64,000 nt of DNA from Spongilla lacustris (taxonomy: Eukaryota > Porifera > Demospongiae > Spongillida > Spongillidae). The number at the start of each line of letters is the position of its first letter. Position 1 is the stretch's first letter. Below are positions 23,532-34,858 of this stretch, piece after piece. The position numbers were made by a program, and so were the translations under genes. A model generated the notes under the pieces. The model was not told the DNA's origin. It saw only the letters and a list, made by a program, of their open reading frames with translations, and did no database searches. The stretch spans positions 4,456,179 through 4,520,178 of the forward strand of contig OX442428.1 in the NCBI GenBank assembly GCA_949361645.1. The letters are read 5' to 3'.

Positions 23532-24284
23532 CAGTGTTGCCGCGAAATAACCTTTATCTTTAATCGTCTATATCGCGATATATCGCGATATGAGCATTTA
23601 ATCGCGATATAAATATCGCGATATATTAAATTATTCATGATCAATTATCGCTTGGTTATTGAAGAATAGTTATGGTTACCACGAAGGATATGGTACAAGT
23701 ATATGTGTACTTAGGCTAAATGTACTTGCTACCACAGAGGATTTCATGAACGTTGATCGCAAAGCCTTCAAAACTGCCGTATCGGAGGCTTTGGATGGCA
23801 CAAAAAACTCAATTGTTTTTTTTAACTTGCGCAATGTTTCCAACCAGCCTGTCAGCAGAAATCAATTTCAGAAAATATGAACCATTGTTGTGGTGGAGGA
23901 ATCATTAGCCATACGTCCCTACCATAGCTAAACCAGCAAGCAAGTACTTGTGTGCATTTTTGCTTAGGTATCTTCCTTAAGGAGAAAAGGTTGCGACCGT
24001 GGGGGCGTGGCATCTTGCATGAAAGGCTGCATTGGCAAATGTATATTTCTAAGGCAAAATTCAAACTGAACTGGTTTAACTGTAATAGTAAACTATTTTC
24101 ATTGTAATACCTAAATGTATGCTTATTCTCTGCTCGTTTCTAAATTTTGTTTCTGTATATCATCGCTTACGTCCGTACACGTTTATTTCGCGATATGGCT
24201 AAAGATTAATCGCGATATATCGCCTTTCGCGATATAAACATTTAATCGCGATATATCGCCTTTCGCGATATATCGCGGCAACAG
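23532..24284. mobile_element. hAT-like element with CGATATATCGCG clusters
   Basis: Left end CAGTGTTGCCGCGA; right end, inverted, CTGTTGCCGCGATATATCGC. Both subterminal regions are packed with self-complementary ATCGCGATATATCGCGAT words (23570-23630 and 24190-24275). A 73-codon plus-strand frame in the middle (23659-23880) has no recognisable domain. Flanking duplications are not clear. Confidence 0.6.
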
Positions 24285-24559
24285 TATGCCGGTTTTACTA
24301 TAGTATTAGTACTTTTAGTTTGTTTAGCTCTATAGCTACGGTAATAACCTGTTTTCTGAGGAAAAGTACTGATGAAACTGGCTGATCTGATCTGTTGGCC
24401 ACCATTCTGGCCACAGTCTTGAAAATTGGTATACTAGCTGTGCCCCAACCACCAAAAGTCTCAACAGCCAAAGGAACAAAAAGTATATGTTTGGCATCTA
24501 AACTTTGTTCATACTTCTTTCACTTTTGTTCCTCTCTCCAATGAGCAGCACAAAGTTGT

Positions 24560-25296
24560 TCAGACTGTGCATGGATGGTGGTAATCTAAAAGATGAACCT
24601 GTGTAGGGCTGACAACAGTGATGTCCATTGCTAAAGGTTCACCTCTAGACCAGTTGGGAATGTAAATATCAGCCGGTTTCTGCTTGATACCAGGCAGAAT
24701 GTATGGTTTTTCCAGATGAGGTGAAAGGGCTGCCTGAGAAGCCATGCAAAAAATTGTATCGCATATAGCGTTGTGACGTCTGGTTAGATCGCCATTCACT
24801 TTACAAACAGTCGCATGGTGCCCAGACCTACCTTGGTCATGATGGCAAAATGGACACTTGGAGTTTTTACTAAAAACTTCTGCCCCCAACCACCATCTGG
24901 CTACAGCTCTCCATTCATGTGGTGATAGTGATGGACCAAGTTGTTCGTTTGGAATCACTGAAAGCCATGCTGAAGCATGTGGAGCAGAGACTGCTGTTAG
25001 TCTGGCTCTGTCAACTGGAAAAGAGTTTTATAGTTCATATCATCAATGCATGGTGGATGACAGTTTCTTTTGTGTTACCACAACTGGAAAAGGAGTGCAC
25101 AAACCATCTGACAGACCAACAATGAGGTTGTAATCTTCAACAGCTTTCTTTAGGTGAGCACATTCACCTGAAGGCACATTTCTGCAAATATGATCCTTGA
25201 TTGTGGAAGAGTTGGCAATCACTGATGCAATGTAAGCAGCATTTGCATGCTCACTGACCTTTCTCAAATCCAAACCACCATGCTTGAGATCAAGGG
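24560..25296 (-). pseudogene. Retrotransposon 3' part (sense segment of an inverted copy)
   Basis: The minus strand reads HGGLDLRKVSEHANAAYIAS, then a helical spacer, then WWLGAEVF. A Cys/His knuckle (CPFCHHDQGRSGHHATVC) and TRRHNAICD follow, then an ending with WSRGEPLAMDITVVSP. This is the same C-terminal order as at 1.5-2.7 kb, with frameshifts between segments. It stops at a short ATT microsatellite, beyond which the plus strand carries the N-terminal part of what looks like the same family. Confidence 0.7.
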
Positions 25297-25349
25297 TTAT
25301 TATTATTATTATTACCGCCATCACAACCATTACTATCATTCGTCCCTTT

Positions 25350-26448
25350 TTTAATGCAGCCTCCGTCAGATCCAACATCTGCGGCGGGGGCTAGTTCTCA
25401 TTGTCAAGTTGCGGACTTGTCCGCTTGTCACACCCTACCGCTAACGTCGAATTCTACTACATGTACATCTTCACTTCCATCGCTGTTCTCACCATTGTCT
25501 TCGTCATTACCACCATATCCTACGTCGAAATCATCCCTAGCCACTTCACCCCTAGCGTTACCCTTGTCGCCTATGCTGCTTCCCTGCCAACTGGTTGATT
25601 CCTCTCATGTTTCAGCTACTTGCCCCACTCCACCTGTTTTACCCACATCCTTGGGGTGTCCTGTTCCATCTCCAGTCACACTGGCAAAGGATTTCACACT
25701 ACAAAGTGGCCAATCCCTCGATAGTATGTCTATTTTTTCTTCAAAGAAGTAACCCTGTGTGGTACCTGGTTACCCTGAACGTGTAGCTCCGACCATGTGG
25801 CGATCCCACCTAAATCAGCATGCCTCTGGTCTTTTCCCTGGTAACGTGCCATCAGGCTGGCTCACCCAAAATGGCTTTTTTGTCTGTCAATTGTGTCATC
25901 AGCTTGTCTCAGAATCACACATTGCCTCTCACAACAAGAAATACAAGGGGTCTACTCTCACCCAACCTATGGGTGACCACTGTAATGTGACAACACCTGA
26001 CTTTGTATGTGCTGAAGCTACATACTTACCTTCCCTTGATGAGATACTTGCTCTTAAGGTACCTACACTGACACATATTCCTCGCGAGTTCCTACTTATC
26101 TTTGCCCAGACTCTCTCAAGTGCCCTGTGGGCTATCGTACATGAGAACACTGAGGAGGCTTGGAGGAAGCTTCTGATGCTCCCAAAGTGTTGCCTTCCTG
26201 CAAGTAAACGCTCTGGTCGTCACCATAAACCACTGGACTTAACCAACCTCTGTGACCTTTGGTCTCGCGGGCAATATGGTGTACTGTGGCACATGGCCAC
26301 GAAGCGTTTAAGTCCTACCCTACCTTCTGCATCTGTATCTGTGAAGTCCCGGAAACATATTGATTCAGCCATATCCTTTGCTCAAAAAGGCTTATATTCC
26401 AAGGCTTGTCAACGCCTGGTGTCTTCAGGGATTGCCATGAGGGTGTGA
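25350..26448 (+). pseudogene. Retrotransposon 5' part (inverted segment)
   Basis: The plus strand has a low-complexity Ser/Pro-rich leader (25354-25752) and then, in an overlapping frame, a 229-codon segment. That segment has a C2H2 finger (CQLCHQLVSESHIASHNKKY), a stretch ending EAWRKLLMLPKCCLPASKR, and the motif ISFAQKGLYSKACQRLVSSG. This motif normally lies just before the reverse-transcriptase fingers. The polymerase core itself is missing. It is head to head with the minus-strand 3' part. Confidence 0.65.
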
Positions 26449-26844
26449 TTCCATAACTAACAGTAAATGAAGAAACCTATTTGAAAATGTAGGGCTGTTA
26501 GTTGTAGGATCATACCAAATTTACTCAGCACCTTTAAGCCACAGCCTGCTTGGTTGTTGATGTCCACTCCACACTAACATAATTACATGTGTGTGCTCAA
26601 GTATAGAACATCCTGCAGGTGTCTTATGTGTCATGGCTCTATGTATAGCACAAGGTATTCCTGATAAGCTTCTCAACTCTATGGGCATCATAGTCCACTA
26701 GCTCTTCCTGCTGACATTTTACACTGCATGCTTGTAGTTGGAACGAAGCATCACCTAGCCTGCCTGCATGTGTATGTGTGTGCTCGCATGTGTGTGTACC
26801 AATATGTGATTTATCAATATGTGATGTACCAACATGTGATATCG

Positions 26845-27135
26845 CAAGTAAATAAAAACATTCTCTATGAGAAAGTTGGTGGTATATAGGATTTGAAGGC
26901 AATAGTGGTGTCAAAAGCAGGGAAACAAGGGTTGAATGACAAGGAAAAACGAAATAGTCCTATATTTAGCCCGGCACACATTGTAGGACAATACATTGTT
27001 CATGCATGTGCTAAATATAGGACTATTTTGTTTTTCCTTATCGTTCAACCCTTGTTTCCCTGCTTTTTACACCACTGTTGCGTTCAAATCCTATATACCA
27101 CCAACTTTTTCATAGAGAATGTTTTTATTTACTTG
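26845..27135. repeat. Long hairpin: 126-bp inverted arms, 39-nt loop
   Basis: Arms 26845-26970 and 27010-27135 are reverse complements with 7 mismatches in 126 (about 94 percent), running from CAAGTAAATAAAAACATTCT to CCTATATTTAGC. A degenerate single-arm relative (ACCACCAACTTTTTAGTTGA) lies at about 56396-56510. No flanking duplication is visible. It could be a foldback MITE or a hairpin transcript source. Confidence 0.9.
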
Positions 27136-29170
27136 TTTCATTGCTTTTTATTTATAATCAAATGCTTTCAACAGCTACATCTAAATATATTCACATCTTG
27201 GCAACATCACTATTAATCTTATATTCCCCAATAAGAGAGTACTTTGCAATTTTAAAATGCAAAAAGGACCATTTTAAAAATAATAGCCTCCGACGTTGCA
27301 ATTATGATACCACAGAGAAACACTGATCACTTAGCTACGATCTGAACTTGGTATATATGTCGTTTACACAGTAATCATGTATATCTACATGTCATAATCA
27401 GAAATAACTCAGCCATGGATGATACATATTGTTCAGTACATAAACAATGTTATACTCAGTATTAGTACTGATACCAGTGAAACTTTTACTCTCTTCTGCT
27501 CTCTTGATATGACAGCAACAGGTGTGTCCACCATCTCTTCCTTTTTTACAGTGTTCTGTAAATTAAAGTGATCTGTGTCAACTCAACTTATATGTTTCAT
27601 ACTCTGGCAGTATCACATACGTGACCATTGAGATCACCTCACTCCATGCACCAGGGGAATAGTAGGTAAGGGGAGGAGTAGGGGTAATAGGTCATGGGCG
27701 TCCCCAGGGGGGGGGGGGGGGGGCCCACTTCTAATAAAACATTAAAATATTCAGTATTACTAGGAACATGCGCATATCCCCCCATCCCCCTGGCTGAATC
27801 GAGGAGTTTGGCAAAATGAGGGTTTGGGCCCGCCTCTCATCCTCCCATGATGCAGGTTTGACAACTTGACTGCCCCGCTAGATTCCCACTTCGATAAATA
27901 ATCGCATTAGTCCGCTTCACATCCACATAAGGCCTACTGATAGCAATTACCAATACGCCATTCATTTGCGTTACATTATACCGGTATTTGCAGCATAAGA
28001 TAGGGTCTTCAGCTTTTTTTTTTTCAGGGGGACATCAATACTAGGCTACAGTTGTGATATTAAGTAAGGTTCAGCCCGGTGAAAAGATATATATAAATTA
28101 TTTTTCACCAAGTTAATACATACATAACCATATCATTAAAACAAGAAAAAAATGCACAGGAGCATAGGATGAAAACATGCTAAAATTTCAGTGAGTGCTC
28201 CATCATCAAACCTAGACCACATCGCCATTTCAATCTAGTAGCCTCACAAAACACAGGCTAGGAGATATCAAGATTGCAAATGAACTTTTCCCTGCAAGGC
28301 CAGCTATAGATATATGTATAATTATATATATACGCTGGATAAAATGCTCTGTGTAGGAGACCGTCAGCTGATCATGAAACAACAAACGGTTGTATTAGTG
28401 TTTTGTTTTGAAAGATGAATGCTACATTTTCAGCCATTTCTGGAGGTGGACCTCGGGTGAAAAGTGGTCAGGCCATGGTCCGAATGCCTGACCAGCTCCT
28501 ACGACCATGGCTCAGGTTAAGTGTGGCGTGCTTGGCTGCTAGAAAGTGTTAGCTCAATTGCTGAAGATAATTCAAAGCAGTGAAGGACATCATTGTTGAA
28601 TTGACTAAACACTGACTCAGACATTGGTGAAGGAGATGTTGACCATGCTAGATGGGACCAGCTTACAGAAATTAGCACATGACCTCACAGCAATTTGCGG
28701 GTTGCATGGTTGGGGAAGAAATGATGAAAGATGAAATGCTTTTGGATTCAGTGTATCGAGCACAATATTTAGCATTCCCGATGGGGGCACCTAGCAATTC
28801 AAAGTGAGGACAGGCTGAGCATGGAATGTCAGAAGGAGACATGGAGAGTTCTTGGGCACTGAATAATCAAATTGATGTGGAAACCAGATGTGTCACAGTT
28901 GGCTTTCAAAACATCTAGAGCTCTGGATAGTGCATCTCTTGGTCCTGCCAGAGCCCATCATCCAGATACCAGCAGTTCAGCAGCATTTCTTTGCACTGGG
29001 GGTCAGCAGAAATTTTGAGAATGGTGCAGTGCAGAACAAGGGCAAAAAGAAAAGGGGCCGGCCCAAAGGGTCACCTTGTTGGACACATGATGCCAATATT
29101 AATTGACCCATTGCATGGATGCCACAACTTTTGGAGCTGTGAATAGCACCAAGTCACCCATGGAAGAAGC
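27136..29170. other. No confident gene
   Basis: G tract at 27709-27723 next to a CATGGGCGTCCCCAGG end-like motif with no partner found. From 28430 to 29160 there are short broken frames that may belong to the retrotransposon pieces downstream, but I cannot prove it. Confidence 0.45.
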
Positions 29171-29365
29171 TCAGGAAAGTGGGATGGCACACTGGTGAAG
29201 GACAGTTTCCTGAGACTCTAAGTTAAATGCATTGTGCACATCAACTAAAAAGATGGCAAAATCTCCATTATTCCTGTTGTCCTCAATAAATTGCCTGAGC
29301 TTGTGCACAATTTTTTCAGTGCCAGCTGGACAAGCTACTCCGTACTGAAAAGGATTGGAGAACAC
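29171..29365 (-). pseudogene. Reverse-transcriptase palm fragment
   Basis: The minus strand reads QYGVACPAGTEKIVHKLRQF, then AIFLVDVHNAFNLESQETVL, which is the first catalytic motif region of a non-LTR-type polymerase (LxDxxNAFN). It is only 64 codons and flanked by unrelated sequence. Confidence 0.65.
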
Positions 29366-29513
29366 ATAATAACATTTATTATTATTATTATAGCGCAGTC
29401 TGCAATAAATCTTATGTAGTCTACAGGACCCTCAGACAACCAGTCTCTTGCCTGAATAGCCCTTGTGTTTGACCGAACCAGGGACAAGTTCAACTTTCCA
29501 CACATTTCAAAAC

Positions 29514-29873
29514 TTACTCTTGACTTATGGAGTGAATAGATGATGGACAGATGAGCAGTCTGCTGGATGATGGTGCTCCTGGCTTCTTAACTCCAGTTAA
29601 CCTATGCCTCAGCAGCCATAGGCACACACCCCAGCCCAGCTCCTCACACCTTGGATCATTAGTAGTGTGCTTCCTAGCCTCGGCTGCCAAAGCTGCTGCA
29701 CCCTCTGTTGTACCTGCTTCAGACATTATGCTTGGTGTGAGGGGAGATGTTACTGTGAAGTCAAGTGCAATTCGATCAGGCAGGGCCAGAATGGCCCATG
29801 TCTGTATAAAGACCACTGCCCATCCCAACCCTGACCCGTAGGTGGGCATGATGGCAGAGGTCAACAAATACAT
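29514..29873 (-). pseudogene. Retrotransposon C-terminal fragment
   Basis: The minus strand has ALDFTVTSPLTPSIMSEAGT, then ARKHTTNDPRCEELGWG, matching the C-terminal segment at 1.5-1.9 kb. It lies upstream of the palm fragment on the same strand, the reverse of the normal order, so the two come from different insertions or a rearranged copy. Confidence 0.7.
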
Positions 29874-29879
29874 TAAGTA

Positions 29880-31290
29880 GATGGTTATGATGTGTAACTA
29901 CATTGCCTCCTAGTCTGAGTGTTACAGAGTGGTGGCCAAGGGGATCTAAGGCTATGCTTGGGCAAAGAGGACATAGGGAGGTCTTTGAAGCATCTGTTCC
30001 AAGCCACGATAAACATTATCATATTATTACGATTACGAAAAAATTAAGAAAGCATGAATAAACACACATCATGAAGGAGTGTACTGGGAGGATCTGAGTA
30101 GAATGGCTCTTGCATTCTGCCTCACCAGTGTGACACCCAGCAGGTATGGGGGTCTTTAATCTATGACCAGATGAAACTGCTCAAAATCTTGGGCCATGTG
30201 CCACCTGTCAATTGTATGGTACTAATGGCAGGCATAGCCTAACTTTGATGCAAGACTACTCATGGGTACTCCTGCATGTCACGACCCCATTGTTGAAGAT
30301 CAATCCATAGTACTTACTATATTAGCCCTTTTGCATGTAATATGCTTCTTTTTGTGTGATGAATCTTGTGATAAAATAATCAGCATATATACTACAACAT
30401 ACAAATGATCGCTGATCTTCAGTATAAACTGCAATTTTTCAACCAAGCTTGTAATATTATTATGAAATAGTCATGAGACCTATATTGCTTGGGGACAAGA
30501 GGCTGTGAGAAGTTTTGCTCAGTTGGCTTATGTAGGTCTGTGTTTTTGTATCAGTGGCATTGGCCATCCTTAGTAGGATTGAGCCTCTACATTAATTGTG
30601 AGCGACATAATTTCCTAAGGAAAAACTGTTGCCGCGACACAATTTCCGGGTGGCAGATTTTCCTGTGACACCTGTTCCATTGCTCTGAATTCGCCTCCCT
30701 GATCAGCTGCTGAGTTCTGCTGCCAAAAAAATCTTGGCCATGTTCCTGACCAAGATCATGGCCAAGATAGACTAATAGTCCTGTCAAGATTCTGTGTATT
30801 ATTAATCTTTATTACAGAGTGCACATAGGAATGTCCTGATGGTGTGGTTTCAGTACTGGTGGTTATAAAGGGACACCAGTGAAGTTGCAAGGACACATTA
30901 TTCCACTGCAACTACAAAAACTTCAACTCGGTAATGTCCAGTTTATCAAGGTTTTAAAGCTTTCATCAAGTTATGTAAGTTCATAAAACGCGCATGCGCA
31001 GTGAAGTTGTGAGCCAACATGCATACGTAAGATGTACAAGTATCAAATCAGCAACACATTGTGGGGAAAAAAAATAATTCCTTTGAATATCTATCCAAGC
31101 AAGAAATGAAACTCTTGGTCCAAGATTCATGGTCGGGAATCTTGGTTAGAACTCTTGCCTCGAATCTTGGTCAAGATCGTTACAATGTTGTGACCAAGAT
31201 GACCATGAATAGGTCCATGATCTGATCCAAGATATTGAAACATTGGGGACTCTGAAAAATATTGTATCTTGCACTCCGTTTGCAATCACT
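29880..31290. other. No gene; repeated CAAGAT words
   Basis: Between 30720 and 31400 the words CCAAGAT and ATCTTGG recur about ten times in both orientations. Otherwise nothing coding. Confidence 0.5.
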
Positions 31291-31295
31291 GGCTG

Positions 31296-32640
31296 TCACA
31301 CTGATTTTAGTCAGTGAAAATATTGTAGTGCTGAAAAATTTCTTGGAGTAAGAATTTGCCAAGAATCTTGACATGATGAACAAGATCTTGGTCATGGTTG
31401 TCAAATGCTTAGAAATACCTTTGTGACGACGTTCAGAACTTAGCATAGAAGTGAAATATACATACAAAATATACACCTTAAATACTCAATAAAAGGAATG
31501 CTGTAGATCTTAGTACAGGGTGCACGTGATACTGTCCCACTTTGATGCTATTTCGCGCACCCAGCTCGATACTTTGCCAACTGCCGGCTTTTTACCCTCC
31601 GGTATACAAGGACGTGTGAATATTGTGCTCATTCCGCAAAATTGAACCAAGCAGTTAACTCTTCAAGGTTTTGATCAGCGTTAATTGTGCAGGACTGATT
31701 TGTGCTTATTTTTCCGAGGCATATATAAACATTTTAATAAAAGCCAGACCTATGCGTGGATCATCTCTAACCGTTTTACTGACACGGGCAGACGTAAAGG
31801 GTTTAAATGCAGGAATGGTTACGCCGGTATACGCAGTGCGAAATATCTACACTTTTTTCGGTACTAAAATTATTTTAGTGACACCTCCCGCTCTGTTATG
31901 CGCATTAACACTCCCACATACACGCACGAGGATTATAAAAGTTGCACGACATGATTATACGTTGCATCCACAATACTAACCGAGTGCGCGAGTGTGAAAA
32001 CAATTCCTTGCGGTTGTATTTATCATGGACCTCATCTCTGCGCATGCACATTTTGATTAATGTTATTACTATACGTACATATTGTATACAGACTGTCTGC
32101 GTACACAGTGCGCGATGCCGCCATTGATCTCTTCGCAACGCTCGGTTCCATCCCCACTACATATTTGATGGACAATACATTATCAAACCGGTTTAATTCC
32201 TTTTTTTACGCTACGAACAGTATATGCTACAACGTAAATTAATTTGGAAAATTAAACCAATTTCCTCATCAAAGGTAACTTTCGGCTGCAGTGTCATGTG
32301 GATTTCTCTACCACCTGTATGCAACTCTGCATACTGAGTCGATCATTAAGTTCAGTTGCTGAGATCACCATACACCCCCGCTCCCCTTTCCAAAAACCCA
32401 TTTGGGTACTTAATTTAGAACATGCTTATCTTGTACACGTCATTTTTCTTCATAATGCATGTATGTGCTTTTAAATATTGATACAAGACAGATGCATGTG
32501 CTTGTAGTATAATCTTGTGGCAAGTCCAGGCAATAAGTTTGCCCTTGTAACGGCAGACAAGGGAGCTACAAAACTCCTACAAGCTTGCTACATGCAAACC
32601 CTTCTCACATGTTAAAAATCACAACCCACTCCACTAAACC
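31296..32640 (+). pseudogene. Sterol C5-desaturase locus copy lacking its coding region
   Basis: It shares long stretches with the downstream SC5D locus. Upstream: GCGTTAATTGTGCAGGACTG, CCAGACCTATGCGTGGATCA and TTGCATCCACAATACTAACC. The start region is TTTATCATGGACCTC at 32019-32033. At 32034 it jumps straight to sequence equivalent to about 39065 (ATCT, then GCATGCAC), which is past the stop codon. It then follows the 3' flank (TTGATCTCTTCG, GGTTCCATCCCCAC; later GGCAGACAAGGG and CCTACAAGCTTGCTACA). Only ATG GAC CTC of the gene remains; about 925 bp are absent. Confidence 0.85.
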
Positions 32641-32689
32641 AATGCATGCAATTAGTGCATTATTGTTTTAATAGATAAATTCATTTTAT

Positions 32690-32775
32690 CCTTCTCTTGG
32701 CCTAGGTGGGGGTCTGGGTAGGCCTTGAAAACTTCTGCCAGTTCTGTCCTTAACTGTATAACAGGTATGATCACT
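32690..32775. repeat. Short dispersed repeat, inverted copy at 41440-41515
   Basis: Shares GGGTAGGCCTTGA, then AACTTCTGC, TCTGTCCTTAACTG and ATAACAG with the reverse complement of 41440-41515. Confidence 0.7.
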
Positions 32776-32871
32776 GCATGACATCAGATATATGGTCATA
32801 TGGGAGGTATAGCATGCAAATCAGCATGCTACACCAGACCACTGCATGAGTGCTAGGGTCAGGGTATAACA

Positions 32872-33423
32872 ATGGAGTTGGATACAGGGGCTGCAGTATC
32901 TTTGGTGTCGGAAGTTACATATAAGCATTTGTGGCCAAAGCAGGTGCTAACAAGAAGTACAGCAACTCTGACTACATACTCGGGAGAAGTACTGAAGGTG
33001 ATAGGGAAATGGGAACCAAGAGTATGTTGGAATAGCAGAACAGAGAAGGTACCCTTAGTGGTGCTAAAAGGGAATGGGCCTTCCTTATTGGGAAGAGACT
33101 GGTTGGATTGTTTCAAGATAAATTGGGATAAGGTGCTAGCAATAAAAGATATTCCTTCTCTTGAGCAGGTTTTGGAGAATCACAAAGAAGTATTCTCAGA
33201 GCAATTGGGACGACTCAAAGGAGTAGAAGTGAAATTAGCACTAGATCCAGAGGCATCACCTAAATTCTGTAAGGCTCGACCAGTTCCATACGCCATGAGG
33301 GAGAAGGTGGAAATTGAGTTAAGAAGGTTGGAGAAGGAGGGTATTGTAGAACCGATAGAATTTTCTAATTGGGCTGCACCTATTGTGGCAGTATTGAAAC
33401 AGGATGGTAAAGTAAGGATTTGA
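32872..33423 (+). pseudogene. Gypsy protease and RT N-terminus
   Basis: Starts in the aspartic protease active site (LDTGAAVS), with the ILG-like SLLGRDWL further on. It continues into the RT connection and fingers (ARPVPYAMREKVE, then GIVEPIEFSNWAAPIVAV). A frameshift follows directly. Confidence 0.85.
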
Positions 33424-34858
33424 TTTTCGTGTGTCAGTCAATCCTGCTTTGAAGCTGGATAGGTACCCTATTCCAAAGGTGGAAGATTTATTGGCAACGC
33501 TGGCAGGAGGTAAATCTTTTACCAAGTTAGACTTGAACCAAGCTTATACACAGCTAGCACTGGATAAGGAGTCAAAGGAGCTAACAGTGATCAATACACA
33601 CAAAGGGTTGTTTTGCTATACAAGGTTGCCTTTTGGGGTGTCCTCGGCACCGGGTATTTTTCAGCGAATTATGGAAACTTTGCTCCTAGGCATACCAAAT
33701 GTTGTGGTGTATATTGATGATATCTTGATTACAGGGCACACAAATCAAGAACACTTGGATCATCTACATGAAGTCCTTCAGAGGTTAGAAAAAGGAGGCA
33801 TGAAGCTGAAAAAGTCGAAGTGTGAATTTCTGATGAAATCAGTTGTATACCTTGGTCACAAAATTGACTCTTGTGGCATTTCCCCTGTAGAAGAGAAGGT
33901 GAAAGCAGTTCATCAAGCCCCTGACCCTACGAATGTGACAGAACTAAAATCCTAGTTAGGACTGCTGTTAACTTACTATAACAGATTCATACCCAACTTA
34001 GCAGCTACTTTGGCACCCCTGTATCAGTTGCTCAAACCAAACGTGGCATGGAAATGGAATAAAGAAAGAAAAGATGCTTTTGAAGCGTCCAAGCGTCTCT
34101 TGACCTCAACTAAGGTCTTGACACATTTTGATCCGGCTGAAGAGATAGTACTGGCCTGTGATGCTTCGTCATATGGAGTGGGAGCTGTGTTGTCTCACAA
34201 AAAACAGGATGGAAAGGAACGACCCATAGCATTTGCGTCGAGAACACTAAGTTCGGCTGAGCGGAATTACTCGCAAATAGAGAGGGAGGCACTTGCGTGT
34301 ATATTCGGAGTGAAGAGATTTCACCAATATCTTTATGGGCGGAAGTTTATATTGCATACTGACCATAAGCCATTGCTTACTTTGTTTTCATCCTCCAGAG
34401 GCATACCATCGCAAGTTTCGGCAAGGATTCAGAGATGGGCTCTAACGATGGCAGCGTACGAATATGACATAAAGTACAAGAAGACGTCACAGCATGGAAA
34501 TGCAGACGGACTGAGTCGTCTGCCATTGACCGAGCCAGATGAAGAGCAGTCAGAGGTCCCAACCGAGGTAGTGCTGCTGGTGGAAGCCTTGGAGGACGCA
34601 CCAATGACTTATGCTCAGATACAGAGGTGGACCAAGCGAGATCCTCTGTTGTCCAAAATATCTCAGTTCATACTACACGGCTGGCGGGAGGAAAGGAACG
34701 AGGGGGACGAAGAGCTGAAGCCATATTGGACAAGACGTTTGGAGTTGTCATTGCATGAGGGGTGTATTTTGTGGGGAAATCGGGTGGTGATTCCGACGCA
34801 GGGGCGGGAGTATGTATTAAGAGAACTGCATGCATGGGGGACATCCAGGCATGAGTAG
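33424..34858 (+). pseudogene. Gypsy RT and RNase H
   Basis: RT motifs: FTKLDLNQAYTQL, LPFGVSSAPGIFQ and the YIDD catalytic box (VVVYIDDILI). There is one in-frame TAG at 33953 within the LGLLxYY region. RNase H follows with LACDASSYGVGAVLSH and ILHTDHKPL. The segment ends in a frameshift at the start of integrase. Confidence 0.9.

Noticed and set aside
27692..27730. CATGGGCGTCCCCAGG plus G tract as the end of a MITE
   Set aside because: No inverted partner end or flanking duplication was found downstream.
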